41,544 nt of DNA from Pseudomonadota bacterium (GTDB lineage Bacteria > Pseudomonadota > Alphaproteobacteria > Caulobacterales > Caulobacteraceae), in NCBI GenBank assembly GCA_018241335.1, contig JAFEEA010000008.1:1-41544 (forward strand), read 5' to 3'. A program made the translations under genes and the position numbers. Under the pieces are notes generated by a model that was given only the letters and a program-made list of their open reading frames with translations, made no database searches and was not told the DNA's origin. Each line of letters begins with the position of its first letter. The first letter of the stretch is position 1. This document shows, one piece after another, positions 9,184 to 17,853 of this stretch.

Positions 9184-10521
9184 ATGAGCGGCTACGGGGT
9201 CGTCGACCAAGCGGCGTCAGCCTCCGCCCTTGCGGCTGGTCCGGCCGCCAGGCCTGGCGGCCGGGCGTGGCTGGCCCTCGGCCTTCTCTGCCTGGTCTAC
9301 GTCCTGAACTTCCTCGACCGGCAGCTGCTGTCGATCCTGGCCAAGCCCATCCAGGACAGCCTGCACGTCACCGACGGCCAGCTGGGGCGGATCGGCGGGC
9401 TCTACTTCGCCTTGTTCTACTGCCTGATCTCGATCCCGGTCGGCTGGCTGGCGGACAGGACCAACCGGGTGCGGGTCCTGGCCTTGGCCTGCGCGCTATG
9501 GAGCGCCGCCACCATGGCCTGCGGCCTGGCCTCGACCTACCCCCAGCTGGAGGCGGCGCGGATGGCCGTGGGCGTCGGCGAGGCCGGTGGGGTGCCGCCC
9601 TCCTATGCGATCATCTCCGACTACTTCCCGCCGGGCCGGCGCGGCGGGGCCCTGGCCCTGTTCAACCTCGGCCCGCCGATCGGCCAGGCGCTGGGCGTCG
9701 CCTTCGGGGCGTCGATCGCCGTCGCCTACAGCTGGCGCCACGCCTTCATGGTCCTCGGCGCCACCGGCGTCGTGGCGGCCCTGGCCGTCCTGGCGCTGGT
9801 GCGTGAACCCAGGCGCGGGGCGATGGACGTTGCCGCGGCCGTCGAGCCGCCGCCGCCCGCCGGCTTCCTCGACACGGTCCGTCAGTTCTTCGCCAATCCG
9901 GTCCTTCGCCTGGCGGCCCTGGGCAGCGCCGCGACCCAGATCGTCACCTACGGCGCCGGCAACTTCACGACCCTGTTCCTGATCCGCGAGAAGGGGATGA
10001 CCCTCTCGCAGGTGGCGCTCTACTACGCCCTGGTGGTGGCGATCGGCATGGGCGGCGGCATCTTCGTCTCCGGCCGGGTCATCGACCGCTTCACCCGCCT
10101 ATCGCGCCGGGCCTACGCCCTGGCCCCGGCCCTCTCGCTGAGCCTCGCCGCGCCCCTGTTCGCCGCCTTCCTCTGGGCGCCGTCGTGGCCGCTGGCGCTG
10201 GCCTTCCTGCTGGGCCCGACCTTCCTCAACTACTTCTACCTGACCGCCTCGGTGGCCCTGGTCCAGGAGGAAGCGGCGCCGGCGCAGAGAGTGCTGTCGG
10301 GCGCCCTGCTGCTGCTGGTGATGAACCTGATCGGCATGGGCGTCGGCCCCACGGCGGTGGGCGCGCTCAGCGACGCCCTCGGGGCCCGGCATCCCGGACA
10401 CGGCCTGCAGCTGGCGCTCTGCGGCCTGCTGCCGGTCTACATCCTGGCGATCGCCCTCTTCCTTCGCCTGGACGCCGTGCTGCGCCGAGAACCCCCACGC
10501 CCCGGAGCCCTGGCCCCATGA
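9184..10521 (+). CDS. MFS transporter, spinster-like family
   Basis: A 12-helix major facilitator of 445 aa. The first helix, ending YVLNFLDRQLLSILAKPIQ, and the cytoplasmic loop GWLADRTNRVRVL (MFS signature A) are typical of spinster-type transporters common in alphaproteobacterial catabolic clusters. MAVGVGEAGGVPPSYAIISD is the conserved fifth-helix segment. I chose ATG 9184 because GGGGGAG precedes it; the open frame begins at a TTG inside the operator/promoter. It is translationally coupled (ATGA) to the esterase gene. It may import the acid or alcohol released by that esterase; the substrate is unknown. Confidence 0.88.
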   Translation: MSGYGVVDQAASASALAAGPAARPGGRAWLALGLLCLVYVLNFLDRQLLSILAKPIQDSLHVTDGQLGRIGGLYFALFYCLISIPVGWLADRTNRVRVLALACALWSAATMACGLASTYPQLEAARMAVGVGEAGGVPPSYAIISDYFPPGRRGGALALFNLGPPIGQALGVAFGASIAVAYSWRHAFMVLGATGVVAALAVLALVREPRRGAMDVAAAVEPPPPAGFLDTVRQFFANPVLRLAALGSAATQIVTYGAGNFTTLFLIREKGMTLSQVALYYALVVAIGMGGGIFVSGRVIDRFTRLSRRAYALAPALSLSLAAPLFAAFLWAPSWPLALAFLLGPTFLNYFYLTASVALVQEEAAPAQRVLSGALLLLVMNLIGMGVGPTAVGALSDALGARHPGHGLQLALCGLLPVYILAIALFLRLDAVLRREPPRPGALAP

Positions 10522-12176
10522 GACGCCCCAAAGCACTTTTCAACGCCCTCGCCCTCGGCGCCTTGCTGGCGGCCAGCGCGATGGCCGGTTCCGCCCCGGC
10601 CGCCGCGCCCGGCCCCGTGGTCGATTCTCCGGCCGGCGAGGCGTCCGGCCAGGCACAGGGCGACATCAACGTCTTCAAGGGCCTGCCCTACGCCGCCCCG
10701 CCGATCGGCCCGGCCCGCTGGAAGCCGCCCGCGGCCCTGCCGCGATGGCAGGGCGTGCGGGACGCGTCCCGCTTCGGCCCCGCCTGCCTGCAGCTTAAGT
10801 CCGGCCCCGGCAACATCTACGCCGACGATCCGCCGGCGATGAGCGAGGACTGCCTGTTCCTCAACGTCTGGGCGCCGGCCAAGGCCCACGGCGCGCCGGT
10901 CCTGGTCTGGATCCATGGCGGCTCGTTGGCGGGCGGGTTCGGCAGCGAGGGCCTCTATGACGGCGCCCGCATGGCCGCGCGCGGCGTGGTGGTCGTCACC
11001 CTGAACTATCGACTGGGCGTCCTGGGCTACCTCGCCCACCCGGCGCTCAGCGCCGAGTCCAAGGACGGGGTCTCGGGCAACTACGGCCTGCTCGACCAGA
11101 TCGAGGCCCTGCGCTGGGTTCAGCGCAACATCGCCGCCTTTGGCGGCGACCCCGCCAACGTCACCATCGCCGGCGAGTCGGCCGGCGGCCTCAGCGTCCT
11201 CTACCTGTTGGCCGCGCCGCCCGCCCGGGGCCTCTTCGCCAAGGCCATCGCCCAGAGCGCCTACATGATCACCACGCCCGAGCTGAAGGACGGTCGCTTC
11301 GGCCTGCCGTCCGCCGAGGCCGCCGGGGTGGCGCTGGCGGCCAAGCTGCAGGCGACGGACCTCGTCGCGTTGCGGGCCATGGACGGCGCCAAGCTGACCC
11401 GCGCCGCCGCCCTTGCCGGGTTCGGCCCGTTCGGCACGGTCGACGGCAAGGTGCTGAACCGTCAACTGGTCGACACCTTCGACCGCGGCGAGCAGGCGCC
11501 CGTGCCGGTGCTGGCCGGGTTCAACAGCGGGGAGATACGCTCGCTTCGCTTCCTGGCGCCGCAGCCGCCGGCCCTGGCCGCCACCTACGAGAAGACCATC
11601 CGCGAACGCTACCTCGACCTCGCCCCGGACTTCCTGCGGCTCTACCCCAGCGCCAACATGGAGAGCAGCATCGTGGCGACCACCCGCGACGCCCTCTACG
11701 GCTGGACGGCCGAGCGGCTGGTGCGCAAGCAGGCGGCGATCGGCCAGCCGGCGTTTCTCTACATCTTCGACCACGGCTATCCCGCCGCCGACGGCCTTGG
11801 CCTGCACGGCTTCCATGCCAGCGAACTGCCCTTCATGTTCGGGACCCTGGACCGGCTGCCGCCGTTCTGGCCCAAGCCGCCGCCGACCACCGCGGAGAAG
11901 CGGCTGTCCGACGCCATGGTCGGCTACTGGACCAGCTTCGCGGCGACCGGGACGCCGAGCGCCGCCGGGGCGCCAGCCTGGCCCGCGTTCGCCCCTTCCG
12001 GCGCCTTCGTGGCGTTCCAGGATGCGCCCCGCGCGTCGGTCGATCTTCTGCCCGGCATGTACGCCCTGCACGAGCGCGTGGTCTGCCGCCGGCGGGCGGC
12101 GAGGAACCTGCCCTGGAACTGGAATGTCGGCCTGGTCTCGCCGCCCTTGCCGCCGCCGGCGCCCGGTTGCGAATGA
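10518..12176 (+). CDS. Secreted type-B carboxylesterase
   Basis: An alpha/beta-hydrolase of 552 aa in the carboxylesterase/cholinesterase family (PnbA-like), hydrolysing carboxylic esters. A Sec signal peptide (1 to about 28) implies a periplasmic location. The oxyanion-hole motif WIHGGS is at 131-136, the EDCLFLNVW signature at 110-118, and the nucleophile Ser221 lies in GESAGG. The catalytic His probably lies in GLHGFHASELPF. ATG 10518 overlaps the MFS stop, so the two form one operon. Together with the TonB receptor at 14599-16755 and the acyl-CoA ligase it suggests uptake and breakdown of a bulky ester. Confidence 0.9.
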   Translation: MRRPKALFNALALGALLAASAMAGSAPAAAPGPVVDSPAGEASGQAQGDINVFKGLPYAAPPIGPARWKPPAALPRWQGVRDASRFGPACLQLKSGPGNIYADDPPAMSEDCLFLNVWAPAKAHGAPVLVWIHGGSLAGGFGSEGLYDGARMAARGVVVVTLNYRLGVLGYLAHPALSAESKDGVSGNYGLLDQIEALRWVQRNIAAFGGDPANVTIAGESAGGLSVLYLLAAPPARGLFAKAIAQSAYMITTPELKDGRFGLPSAEAAGVALAAKLQATDLVALRAMDGAKLTRAAALAGFGPFGTVDGKVLNRQLVDTFDRGEQAPVPVLAGFNSGEIRSLRFLAPQPPALAATYEKTIRERYLDLAPDFLRLYPSANMESSIVATTRDALYGWTAERLVRKQAAIGQPAFLYIFDHGYPAADGLGLHGFHASELPFMFGTLDRLPPFWPKPPPTTAEKRLSDAMVGYWTSFAATGTPSAAGAPAWPAFAPSGAFVAFQDAPRASVDLLPGMYALHERVVCRRRAARNLPWNWNVGLVSPPLPPPAPGCE

Positions 12177-12182
12177 GCGCCG

Positions 12183-12854
12183 TCAATCCCTGAGGGACAG
12201 GAAGCCCGCGGCCATGAACTTGGCGATGCGCTTCTTGACGGCGGCGAAGTCGTCGGAGTGGCAGAGCCCACCCGACAGGCGGTCGATCCGGCCGGTGCGG
12301 GCCAAGGTGTTCATCAGGGCGCCGGTGACGAAGTGATAGCCCCAGAAGATGTCCTCCTCGGGCGTGTCCGGCAGGGCGCGCTTCAGGATCGACACCAGCT
12401 TCAGGACCACAGGATCGAAGTGCACGTCCATCAGCTCGGCCCCTTCGGGGGTGTTGCTGACGCGCGCGCAGAGGGCGGCGTAGTTCATCCAGGGCTCGCC
12501 GCCCTCGATGTAGAGGTCCAGGTCGGTGTCCAGGAAGACGTGCAACGCCCCCTCCACCGTCGGATGGTCGCCGGCCTCGATGGCGTATCGTTCCAGCGCC
12601 TCCATGCGCCGGCCGCTGGTCACCCCGGCCCGGCGTGCGAAGACGGCCTCGAACAGGGCGCGCTTGTCGTCGAAGTAGTAGTGCAAAAGGGTCGTGTGGA
12701 CGCCGACACGCTGGGCGACGTCGCGCAAGGTCACCCCGTGCAGGCCGTGCAGCGAGAACAGGTACTCCGCGGCATCAAGGATCTGCTCCAGCGACTCCGC
12801 GCGTTGCTCCGCCTTGCTGCGGCGGACCCGCTTCGGCGCCGAACCCTCGGACAT
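12183..12854 (-). CDS. TetR-family transcriptional regulator
   Basis: A repressor-type protein of 223 aa. The TetR DNA-binding domain lies at about residues 15-72: ILDAAEYLFSLHGLHGVTL, then the recognition segment VAQRVGVHTTLLHYYFDDK. The C-terminal half is a helical ligand-binding domain with no recognisable specificity. The ATG at 12854 is used; the frame opens one codon earlier at a TTG. It lies 15 bp downstream of the acyl-CoA ligase gene on the same strand, so it is probably co-transcribed with it. It converges on the esterase gene with a 6-bp gap. It is a second candidate ligand for the dyad operators at 9085 and 16836. Confidence 0.88.
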   Translation of the reverse strand: MSEGSAPKRVRRSKAEQRAESLEQILDAAEYLFSLHGLHGVTLRDVAQRVGVHTTLLHYYFDDKRALFEAVFARRAGVTSGRRMEALERYAIEAGDHPTVEGALHVFLDTDLDLYIEGGEPWMNYAALCARVSNTPEGAELMDVHFDPVVLKLVSILKRALPDTPEEDIFWGYHFVTGALMNTLARTGRIDRLSGGLCHSDDFAAVKKRIAKFMAAGFLSLRD

Positions 12855-12869
12855 CAAGCCAACCCCTGT

Positions 12870-14489
12870 TCACGACCCGGGCGCGTCGTCTGGCCTTGGT
12901 TCGCCGAGCCTTGCGCCGTCGCCGGCCGCGCCCTCGGTTCCGTAGTCGGCACGTAGCCTGTTCTTGTCAATCTTCCCCGTGGCGGCCAGGGGCATGGCGG
13001 CGACCTGGATCACCAGATCGGGCAATTGCCAGTCGGCGACCTGGCCGCGCAGGGCGTCGATCAGTTCGCGGGGGTCGAGGTCGGCGCCTGGCAGCGCCTC
13101 GACGATCAGGACGGGGCGCTCGCCCCATCGCGGATGCTGCCGGGCGATGACGGCCGCCTGGACCACCTGCGGATGGCGGCCGACGATATCCTCGATGTCG
13201 GCCGGGTTTATCCACTCGCCGCCAGACTTGATCAGGTCCTTGGAGCGGCCGCAGAGCGTCAGGTTCCCCGCCTCGTCGAGACGGGCCAGGTCGCCGGTGT
13301 CGAAGTAGCCTTCTTCGTCCAGGACGTCCGCGTCTGCCTTGAAGTAGCGGTCCACCACACTGGCGCCCTTGACCTTGAGGTGGCCCACCACGCCGCGCTG
13401 CTGGGGCAGCGCGATCCCATCGGCGCCGGTCAGCTTCAGGTCCAGCCCCATCGGCGGTCGGCCGGAGGCGCGCTGCGCGCCCGCCGGCGCATTCGGGGGG
13501 GCGATGACGCCCACCGGCGACAACTCGGTCATGCCCCAGCTCGTCTGCACGCGCGCGCCGAGCCTATCCTCCAGGCGCCGGATGAGCGCCTCCGGGCAGC
13601 TGGAGCCGCCGATCAGCACCCGCTTCAGGTCGGGCAGGTCGCCGCCGGTCGCGTCCAGGTGCTCGACCACCCCCAGCCAGACCGTCTGGACCCCGGCGGC
13701 GATGGTCACGCCCTCTCGGCGCATCAACTCTGTCAGGCTGGCGCCGTCGGCTTGTCGGCCCGGCAGCACCAGCTTGGCGCCCACCGCCGGCGCGGCGAAG
13801 GGCAGCCCCCAGCCGTTGGCGTGGAACATCGGCACGGCGACCAGCAGGCTGTCCTCACCGGTCAAGGCGATGGCGTCCGCCTGCAGCGCGCGCAGGGTGT
13901 GCAGGTAGTTGGATCGATGGGTGTAGAGCACGCCCTTGGGCCGCCCCGTGGTCCCCGACGTGTAGCAGAGGCCGGCAGGCGTCTCCTCGGCAAAGTCGCC
14001 CCAGGTCACCGCCCGGCCGTGGGATTCGAGCAGGGCTTCCAGCGTCCAGGTGTCGACGGCCGGGCGGCCCTCGCCGACCTCGCCGCCATCCATAAGGATG
14101 ACGCCCCGCAGCCCCGGGCAGAGCGGCAGGATCTCGTCCAGAAGGGGCGACAGGTTTGCCGCGACCGCGATCACCTCGTCCTCGGCCTCGTTGACCATCG
14201 CCGCCAGTTGGGCCGGCGGCAGGCGCGGGTTGAGCGTGTGGCAGACGAGGCCGGCGCCCATGGTGGCGTAGTAGAGCTCCAGGTGGTGCTGGGTGTTCCA
14301 GGCCAACGTGGCCAGGCGGTCGCCGAATTCCAGGCCGAGGTGCGCGAGCGCGCCGGAGAGGAGATTGCTGCGCTCACGCAAGGCCGCGTAGCTGATCCGC
14401 CCGCCCCCGGCGGTCACCACTTCGCGCTCGCCGCGCCACTTGGCGGCGTGGTCCAGGAACTTGTCCACGGTCAAGGCATAGGATTGCAT
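12870..14489 (-). CDS. AMP-forming acyl-CoA synthetase
   Basis: An ANL-superfamily ligase of 539 aa, activating a carboxylic acid to its CoA thioester through an acyl-AMP. The P-loop YTSGTTGRPKG is at 176-186, and TSWGMTELSP is the A5 motif. YFDTGDLARLDEAGNLTLCG with RSKDLIKSGGEWINP is the A7-A8 hinge, and Lys506 in ATGKIDKNRLR is the A10 catalytic lysine. It resembles medium/long-chain fatty-acyl-CoA ligases, but the acyl substrate cannot be read. ATG 14489 is preferred; a GTG four codons upstream is possible. It probably heads an operon with the TetR gene at 12183-12854. Confidence 0.9.
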   Translation of the reverse strand: MQSYALTVDKFLDHAAKWRGEREVVTAGGGRISYAALRERSNLLSGALAHLGLEFGDRLATLAWNTQHHLELYYATMGAGLVCHTLNPRLPPAQLAAMVNEAEDEVIAVAANLSPLLDEILPLCPGLRGVILMDGGEVGEGRPAVDTWTLEALLESHGRAVTWGDFAEETPAGLCYTSGTTGRPKGVLYTHRSNYLHTLRALQADAIALTGEDSLLVAVPMFHANGWGLPFAAPAVGAKLVLPGRQADGASLTELMRREGVTIAAGVQTVWLGVVEHLDATGGDLPDLKRVLIGGSSCPEALIRRLEDRLGARVQTSWGMTELSPVGVIAPPNAPAGAQRASGRPPMGLDLKLTGADGIALPQQRGVVGHLKVKGASVVDRYFKADADVLDEEGYFDTGDLARLDEAGNLTLCGRSKDLIKSGGEWINPADIEDIVGRHPQVVQAAVIARQHPRWGERPVLIVEALPGADLDPRELIDALRGQVADWQLPDLVIQVAAMPLAATGKIDKNRLRADYGTEGAAGDGARLGEPRPDDAPGS

Positions 14490-14526
14490 CGCTCGGATCA
14501 CTCGAAATCACGCCCCGCCCGGCGGC

Positions 14527-14545
14527 GGGGCCGGACGCCGGCCCC
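14527..14545. terminator. GC-rich hairpin after the TonB receptor gene
   Basis: A perfect 8-bp stem, GGGGCCGG, loop ACG, CCGGCCCC, in the 109-bp gap between the receptor stop and the acyl-CoA ligase start. No T-run follows on the minus strand, so a classical intrinsic terminator is not proven. It could still cause pausing or protect the 3' end of the mRNA. Confidence 0.35.
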
Positions 14546-14598
14546 GGCCGGCCACGACGCCGATGGCGCGCGGCCGGCCTCTGGGAGGCGAGGCCGCG

Positions 14599-16755
14599 TC
14601 AGAACACTTTCAGAAGCCGCACGCCGTACTGCCGCGGGGCGCCGGCGAAGCGCAGCCCGGAATTGACGGCGCCGACATAGTGCTGGTCGGTCAGGTTGGT
14701 GGCGTAGAGGGTCGCGACCCAGTCGCCGTGGGTCCAGGCGAACTGGGCGCTGAGGATGTTGCGGTCGCCGACCCGGTCACCCAGCGCCCGGTTCTCGAAC
14801 AGCGACGCCCACTGAGGCCCCACATGCCCGAAATTGACCCGCGGCGTCAGGCTGTCGCCGTTGGCCAGGCCGAACACGTACTGGGCCCCGAAGTTCAGGG
14901 TGAAGTTCGGCGCATAGGTCTGCTGGTGTCCGGCAAGGTTGATGCACGAGGCGCTGGAAGGCCCGGTGGCTGGATCGCAGGCGCCCATGCTGCCGACGCG
15001 CGGGTCGACGGCGTAGAAGGCGCCCAGCCGGCTATGCATCAGGCCCAGGCCGGCGTCGAACGAGAACCGCCCGAACACCGCCTCGGCCTGGGCCTCCATG
15101 CCGTAGATGCGCGTCGGGCTCGGGTCGTTGAGCTCGAAGCCGAAGGTCGGGAAGGCCGGGTATCCGATGGTGACCTGGAAGTTGCGATAGTCGTTGTAGT
15201 AGGCGTCGATCTGGGTGCGCAGGTGGCCGCCCAGGAACCCGGCCTTCCAGCCCGCCTCGTACTCCGTGACCTTCTCCGGGCCGAATGGCGCGGGCAGGCC
15301 CAGGCCCACCGGGACATTCAGGCCGCCGGGGCGAAAGCCCGTGGCGACGAAGACGTACAGGAAGTTGTGCGGGTTGACGGTCCAGTTCAGCGACACCTTG
15401 CCCGAGAAGTTCGATGAGCGTGCGCTCTGCTGGTCGTCGATCGGCACGCCGAACTGCACCACCGACACGTGGTTGGTGGTCCGGGTGTCCGAATAGCGCC
15501 CGCCCAACTGCAGCTGGAAGCCGCGCGGCAGGTTGAAGCTGACCTGGCCGAACACGGCCGCCGTCATCTTGGGATTGGTTCCCTGCAGCGCATAGGTGGT
15601 GAAGACGCTGCCGGCGGGCTCGCCGATGACGAATTCGCCGGGCAGGAAGTTGTACTCATCGTGCTGATAGTAGGCGCCGGCCACCCAGGTGATGGGGCCG
15701 GTGCTCGGCGAAATGATGTTGAATTCCTGGGAATAGATCTTCTCCGTCACCAGGTCGGCGAAGGTGTAGTTGAAGGCGCTGGTCCCATCGAGGTCGGCCT
15801 TGTAGGCCGTCTTGGCCCACTGGAAGCCGCTGATCGAACGCAGGGTGACGCCGTTGCCCAGCACATAGTCGGTCTTGACCACCGTACGCACGAGCCGGTC
15901 CAGGGCTTTCTGCTCGGCGTTCGAGGTGATGTTGAAGACGTCGTTGGTGGAGTTAACCGGGTCGGCCGGATAGGCGCCCATGTCCAGGTAGCCGTAGTCG
16001 GTCTTGAACAGCACCGAGAGGGCGGCGTTGGGCTTCCATAGGACTCCCAGGCGCACGTTCGCCTCGCGCAGATCGCCAGGGTTGCCGGTCCAGGGTCCGG
16101 CGATGTGGTAGAAGGTGTCCCGACGTTCGCCGTTGAAGGACAGGCGGGCGGCCAGGGTGTCGCTGATCGGCAGGTTGATCGCGCCCTGCAGCCCGGCGTC
16201 ATGATAGTTGCCGACCTGGCCCATCAGGTAGCCACCATGGCCGCCCCCCACCACCGGGTCGCGGGAGGTGACGAAGACCGCCCCGCCGGTGGCGTTCTGG
16301 CCCACGAAGGTGCCTTGCGGCCCGCGCAGGATCTCGACGCTGGCGATGTCGTAGTAGGGCTCTTCCTGCACATAGCCCGGGAAGGTCGCCACCCCGTCGC
16401 GATAGGTGATCACCCCGGTGGTGGTCTGGGTGTTGTGCTCGGCCTTGCCGATGCCGCGGATGTTGAAGTCGATGCCCTGGCCGAAGTTGTCGATGGTCGC
16501 GCCCGGGACGGCGAATTGAAGCTGGTCGACGGTCAGCACGCCCTTCTTGGTCAGGTCATCGCCGGTGAGGACCGTCGCGGCGATGGGTGTCGCCTGCAGG
16601 CTGGTGTGTCGCCGTTCGGCGGTGACGACCACATCCTGGACCTGGGCCGCATCGGCGGCCTCGCTGGACGTTGATGTCGTGGTTGCGGCGTCAGCCGCCC
16701 CCAGGCCGGCCAGCGTCAATAGGGACGCGCCCAGCCACAGTGCATGAATCTTCAT
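14599..16755 (-). CDS. TonB-dependent outer-membrane receptor
   Basis: An outer-membrane gated porin of 718 aa for a bulky substrate. A signal peptide (1-23, cut after AADA) is followed by a TonB box-like VQDVVVTA at about 39-46 and a plug domain with VEILRGPQGTFVGQNATGGAV. The rest is a 22-strand type barrel that ends in LLKVF, with the C-terminal Phe needed for membrane assembly. It resembles the alphaproteobacterial TonB receptors linked to aromatic or lipid compounds rather than a siderophore receptor. ATG 16755 follows a strong GGAGGAACC site. A dyad operator lies 80 bp upstream. Substrate unknown; context suggests the ester cleaved by the esterase at 10518-12176. Confidence 0.93.
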   Translation of the reverse strand: MKIHALWLGASLLTLAGLGAADAATTTSTSSEAADAAQVQDVVVTAERRHTSLQATPIAATVLTGDDLTKKGVLTVDQLQFAVPGATIDNFGQGIDFNIRGIGKAEHNTQTTTGVITYRDGVATFPGYVQEEPYYDIASVEILRGPQGTFVGQNATGGAVFVTSRDPVVGGGHGGYLMGQVGNYHDAGLQGAINLPISDTLAARLSFNGERRDTFYHIAGPWTGNPGDLREANVRLGVLWKPNAALSVLFKTDYGYLDMGAYPADPVNSTNDVFNITSNAEQKALDRLVRTVVKTDYVLGNGVTLRSISGFQWAKTAYKADLDGTSAFNYTFADLVTEKIYSQEFNIISPSTGPITWVAGAYYQHDEYNFLPGEFVIGEPAGSVFTTYALQGTNPKMTAAVFGQVSFNLPRGFQLQLGGRYSDTRTTNHVSVVQFGVPIDDQQSARSSNFSGKVSLNWTVNPHNFLYVFVATGFRPGGLNVPVGLGLPAPFGPEKVTEYEAGWKAGFLGGHLRTQIDAYYNDYRNFQVTIGYPAFPTFGFELNDPSPTRIYGMEAQAEAVFGRFSFDAGLGLMHSRLGAFYAVDPRVGSMGACDPATGPSSASCINLAGHQQTYAPNFTLNFGAQYVFGLANGDSLTPRVNFGHVGPQWASLFENRALGDRVGDRNILSAQFAWTHGDWVATLYATNLTDQHYVGAVNSGLRFAGAPRQYGVRLLKVF

Positions 16756-16835
16756 GGTTCCTCCCCCTGCCCAATGTCGCCAGCGCTCTTCGGCGCATGA
16801 GCGGAGCCTGTCATGCACTCACTATGTCGTCAATC

Positions 16836-16859
16836 CTCACTCTTGTGTGAGCGAATATT
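16836..16859 (-). promoter_or_regulatory. Dyad operator in the divergent receptor/regulator gap
   Basis: A perfect CTCAC-N6-GTGAG dyad (16836-16851) followed by CGAATATT. It matches 9085-9107 at 19 of 23 positions. On the minus strand it reads ATATTC, then N19, then TTGACG, the same layout as at the MFS promoter. It lies between the TonB receptor (minus) and the double-HTH regulator (plus), so it could control both. Confidence 0.6.
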
Positions 16860-16920
16860 GGAATGGAGCGCGATCATGAAGCGCATGGCTGACGGATCGC
16901 TGATTTGCTAAAGGGTCGCC

Positions 16921-17853
16921 GTGCCCGACATCCCCACCAGCGCCGCCCTCGATGAGCCGGGACCCGAGCTGCGTTCCCTTTCGCGCCGCCAATTGCTCGC
17001 GAAGGTCTGGTCGCGGCCCCTGTCCGCCGTGGCCGAGGAGTTCGGCATCAGCCGCAACGGACTCGCCAAGATCTGCGACCGCCTGCTGATCCCCTATCCC
17101 GGGCGCGGCTATTGGACGGCGGCGCGCCAACGATGCCCACCGCCTCCACCACCCCTGTCAGCCCCGCCAGCTGGCTCTCCGGCCACGGTGGTCATCGGGG
17201 CGGGCCGGGTGAGAGCGCGCAGCGGGCGCACCCGCCTGACGCGGGACGAGCGCGGCAAACAGCTGGTGGAAGCCGCCGGCAAGATCGCGTGCGCCGAGGG
17301 CGTCCACGCCGTCACGCTGAAACGGGTGGCGCGAGAAGTGGGCCTCAGCGAGGCCCAGGCGCACAACTACTTCAGTCGGCGCGCCGACCTGCTGGTGGCT
17401 CTGGCGCGGCGCGAGGTGGCGGCCATGAACGCGATCCGCGAATCGGAGATCGAACGGGCGCACGACAATCTGACCCGCGTCACCCTCTCCACCGTCGCCT
17501 ACCTGCGCCAGGTGTCGGTGCGCGGCGCCGTGATCCAGGGCCTGCTGAATCTGCCGGAAGTTCGCGCCGGCCTCAGGAGTGAGCGCGAAGCTCAGGCCTC
17601 CAGCGCGAGCCGCCGGGTGACCGACCGCCTCAGCGGACAATACGGCATGGATCGCGACCAGGCCTATGGCGCCACTGTCGTGCTGACCGCGGTCTGCCTG
17701 CGCGCCGGGCGCCTGCTGGCCGAGAGAAAGATTTCCCTGGAGGTGGCCGAACGGCTCAGCCTGGCTATCGTCACCGCAGGGAACCGGCGGATCACCCGCG
17801 CAGCCAGGGCGAGCCGCGCCGCAAGCCCTCCGATCAGCCCTGACGCGGCTTGA
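16921..17853 (+). CDS. Double-HTH regulator: N-terminal HTH fused to a TetR domain
   Basis: A 310-aa protein starting at GTG 16921 behind AAGGG. Residues 19-66 form a short helix-turn-helix-like domain: LLAKVWSRPLSAVAEEFGIS, then RNGLAKICDRLLIP and PGRGYW. I recall this VWS...GLAK.C...IP.P.RGYW pattern from uncharacterised proteobacterial proteins, not normally from TetR regulators. A proline-rich linker (72-87) leads to a standard TetR DNA-binding domain (about 108-165), with VTLKRVAREVGLSEAQAHNYF as the recognition region. A helical ligand-binding part follows. It is transcribed away from the TonB receptor across a dyad operator, suggesting autoregulation and control of the receptor. It overlaps the convergent TetR gene by 20 bp. 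Confidence 0.8.
   Translation: MPDIPTSAALDEPGPELRSLSRRQLLAKVWSRPLSAVAEEFGISRNGLAKICDRLLIPYPGRGYWTAARQRCPPPPPPLSAPPAGSPATVVIGAGRVRARSGRTRLTRDERGKQLVEAAGKIACAEGVHAVTLKRVAREVGLSEAQAHNYFSRRADLLVALARREVAAMNAIRESEIERAHDNLTRVTLSTVAYLRQVSVRGAVIQGLLNLPEVRAGLRSEREAQASSASRRVTDRLSGQYGMDRDQAYGATVVLTAVCLRAGRLLAERKISLEVAERLSLAIVTAGNRRITRAARASRAASPPISPDAA

Noticed and set aside
10437..12071. A 544-codon open frame opposite the esterase gene
   Set aside because: The plus strand has a full esterase with its catalytic serine; the reverse frame has no features.
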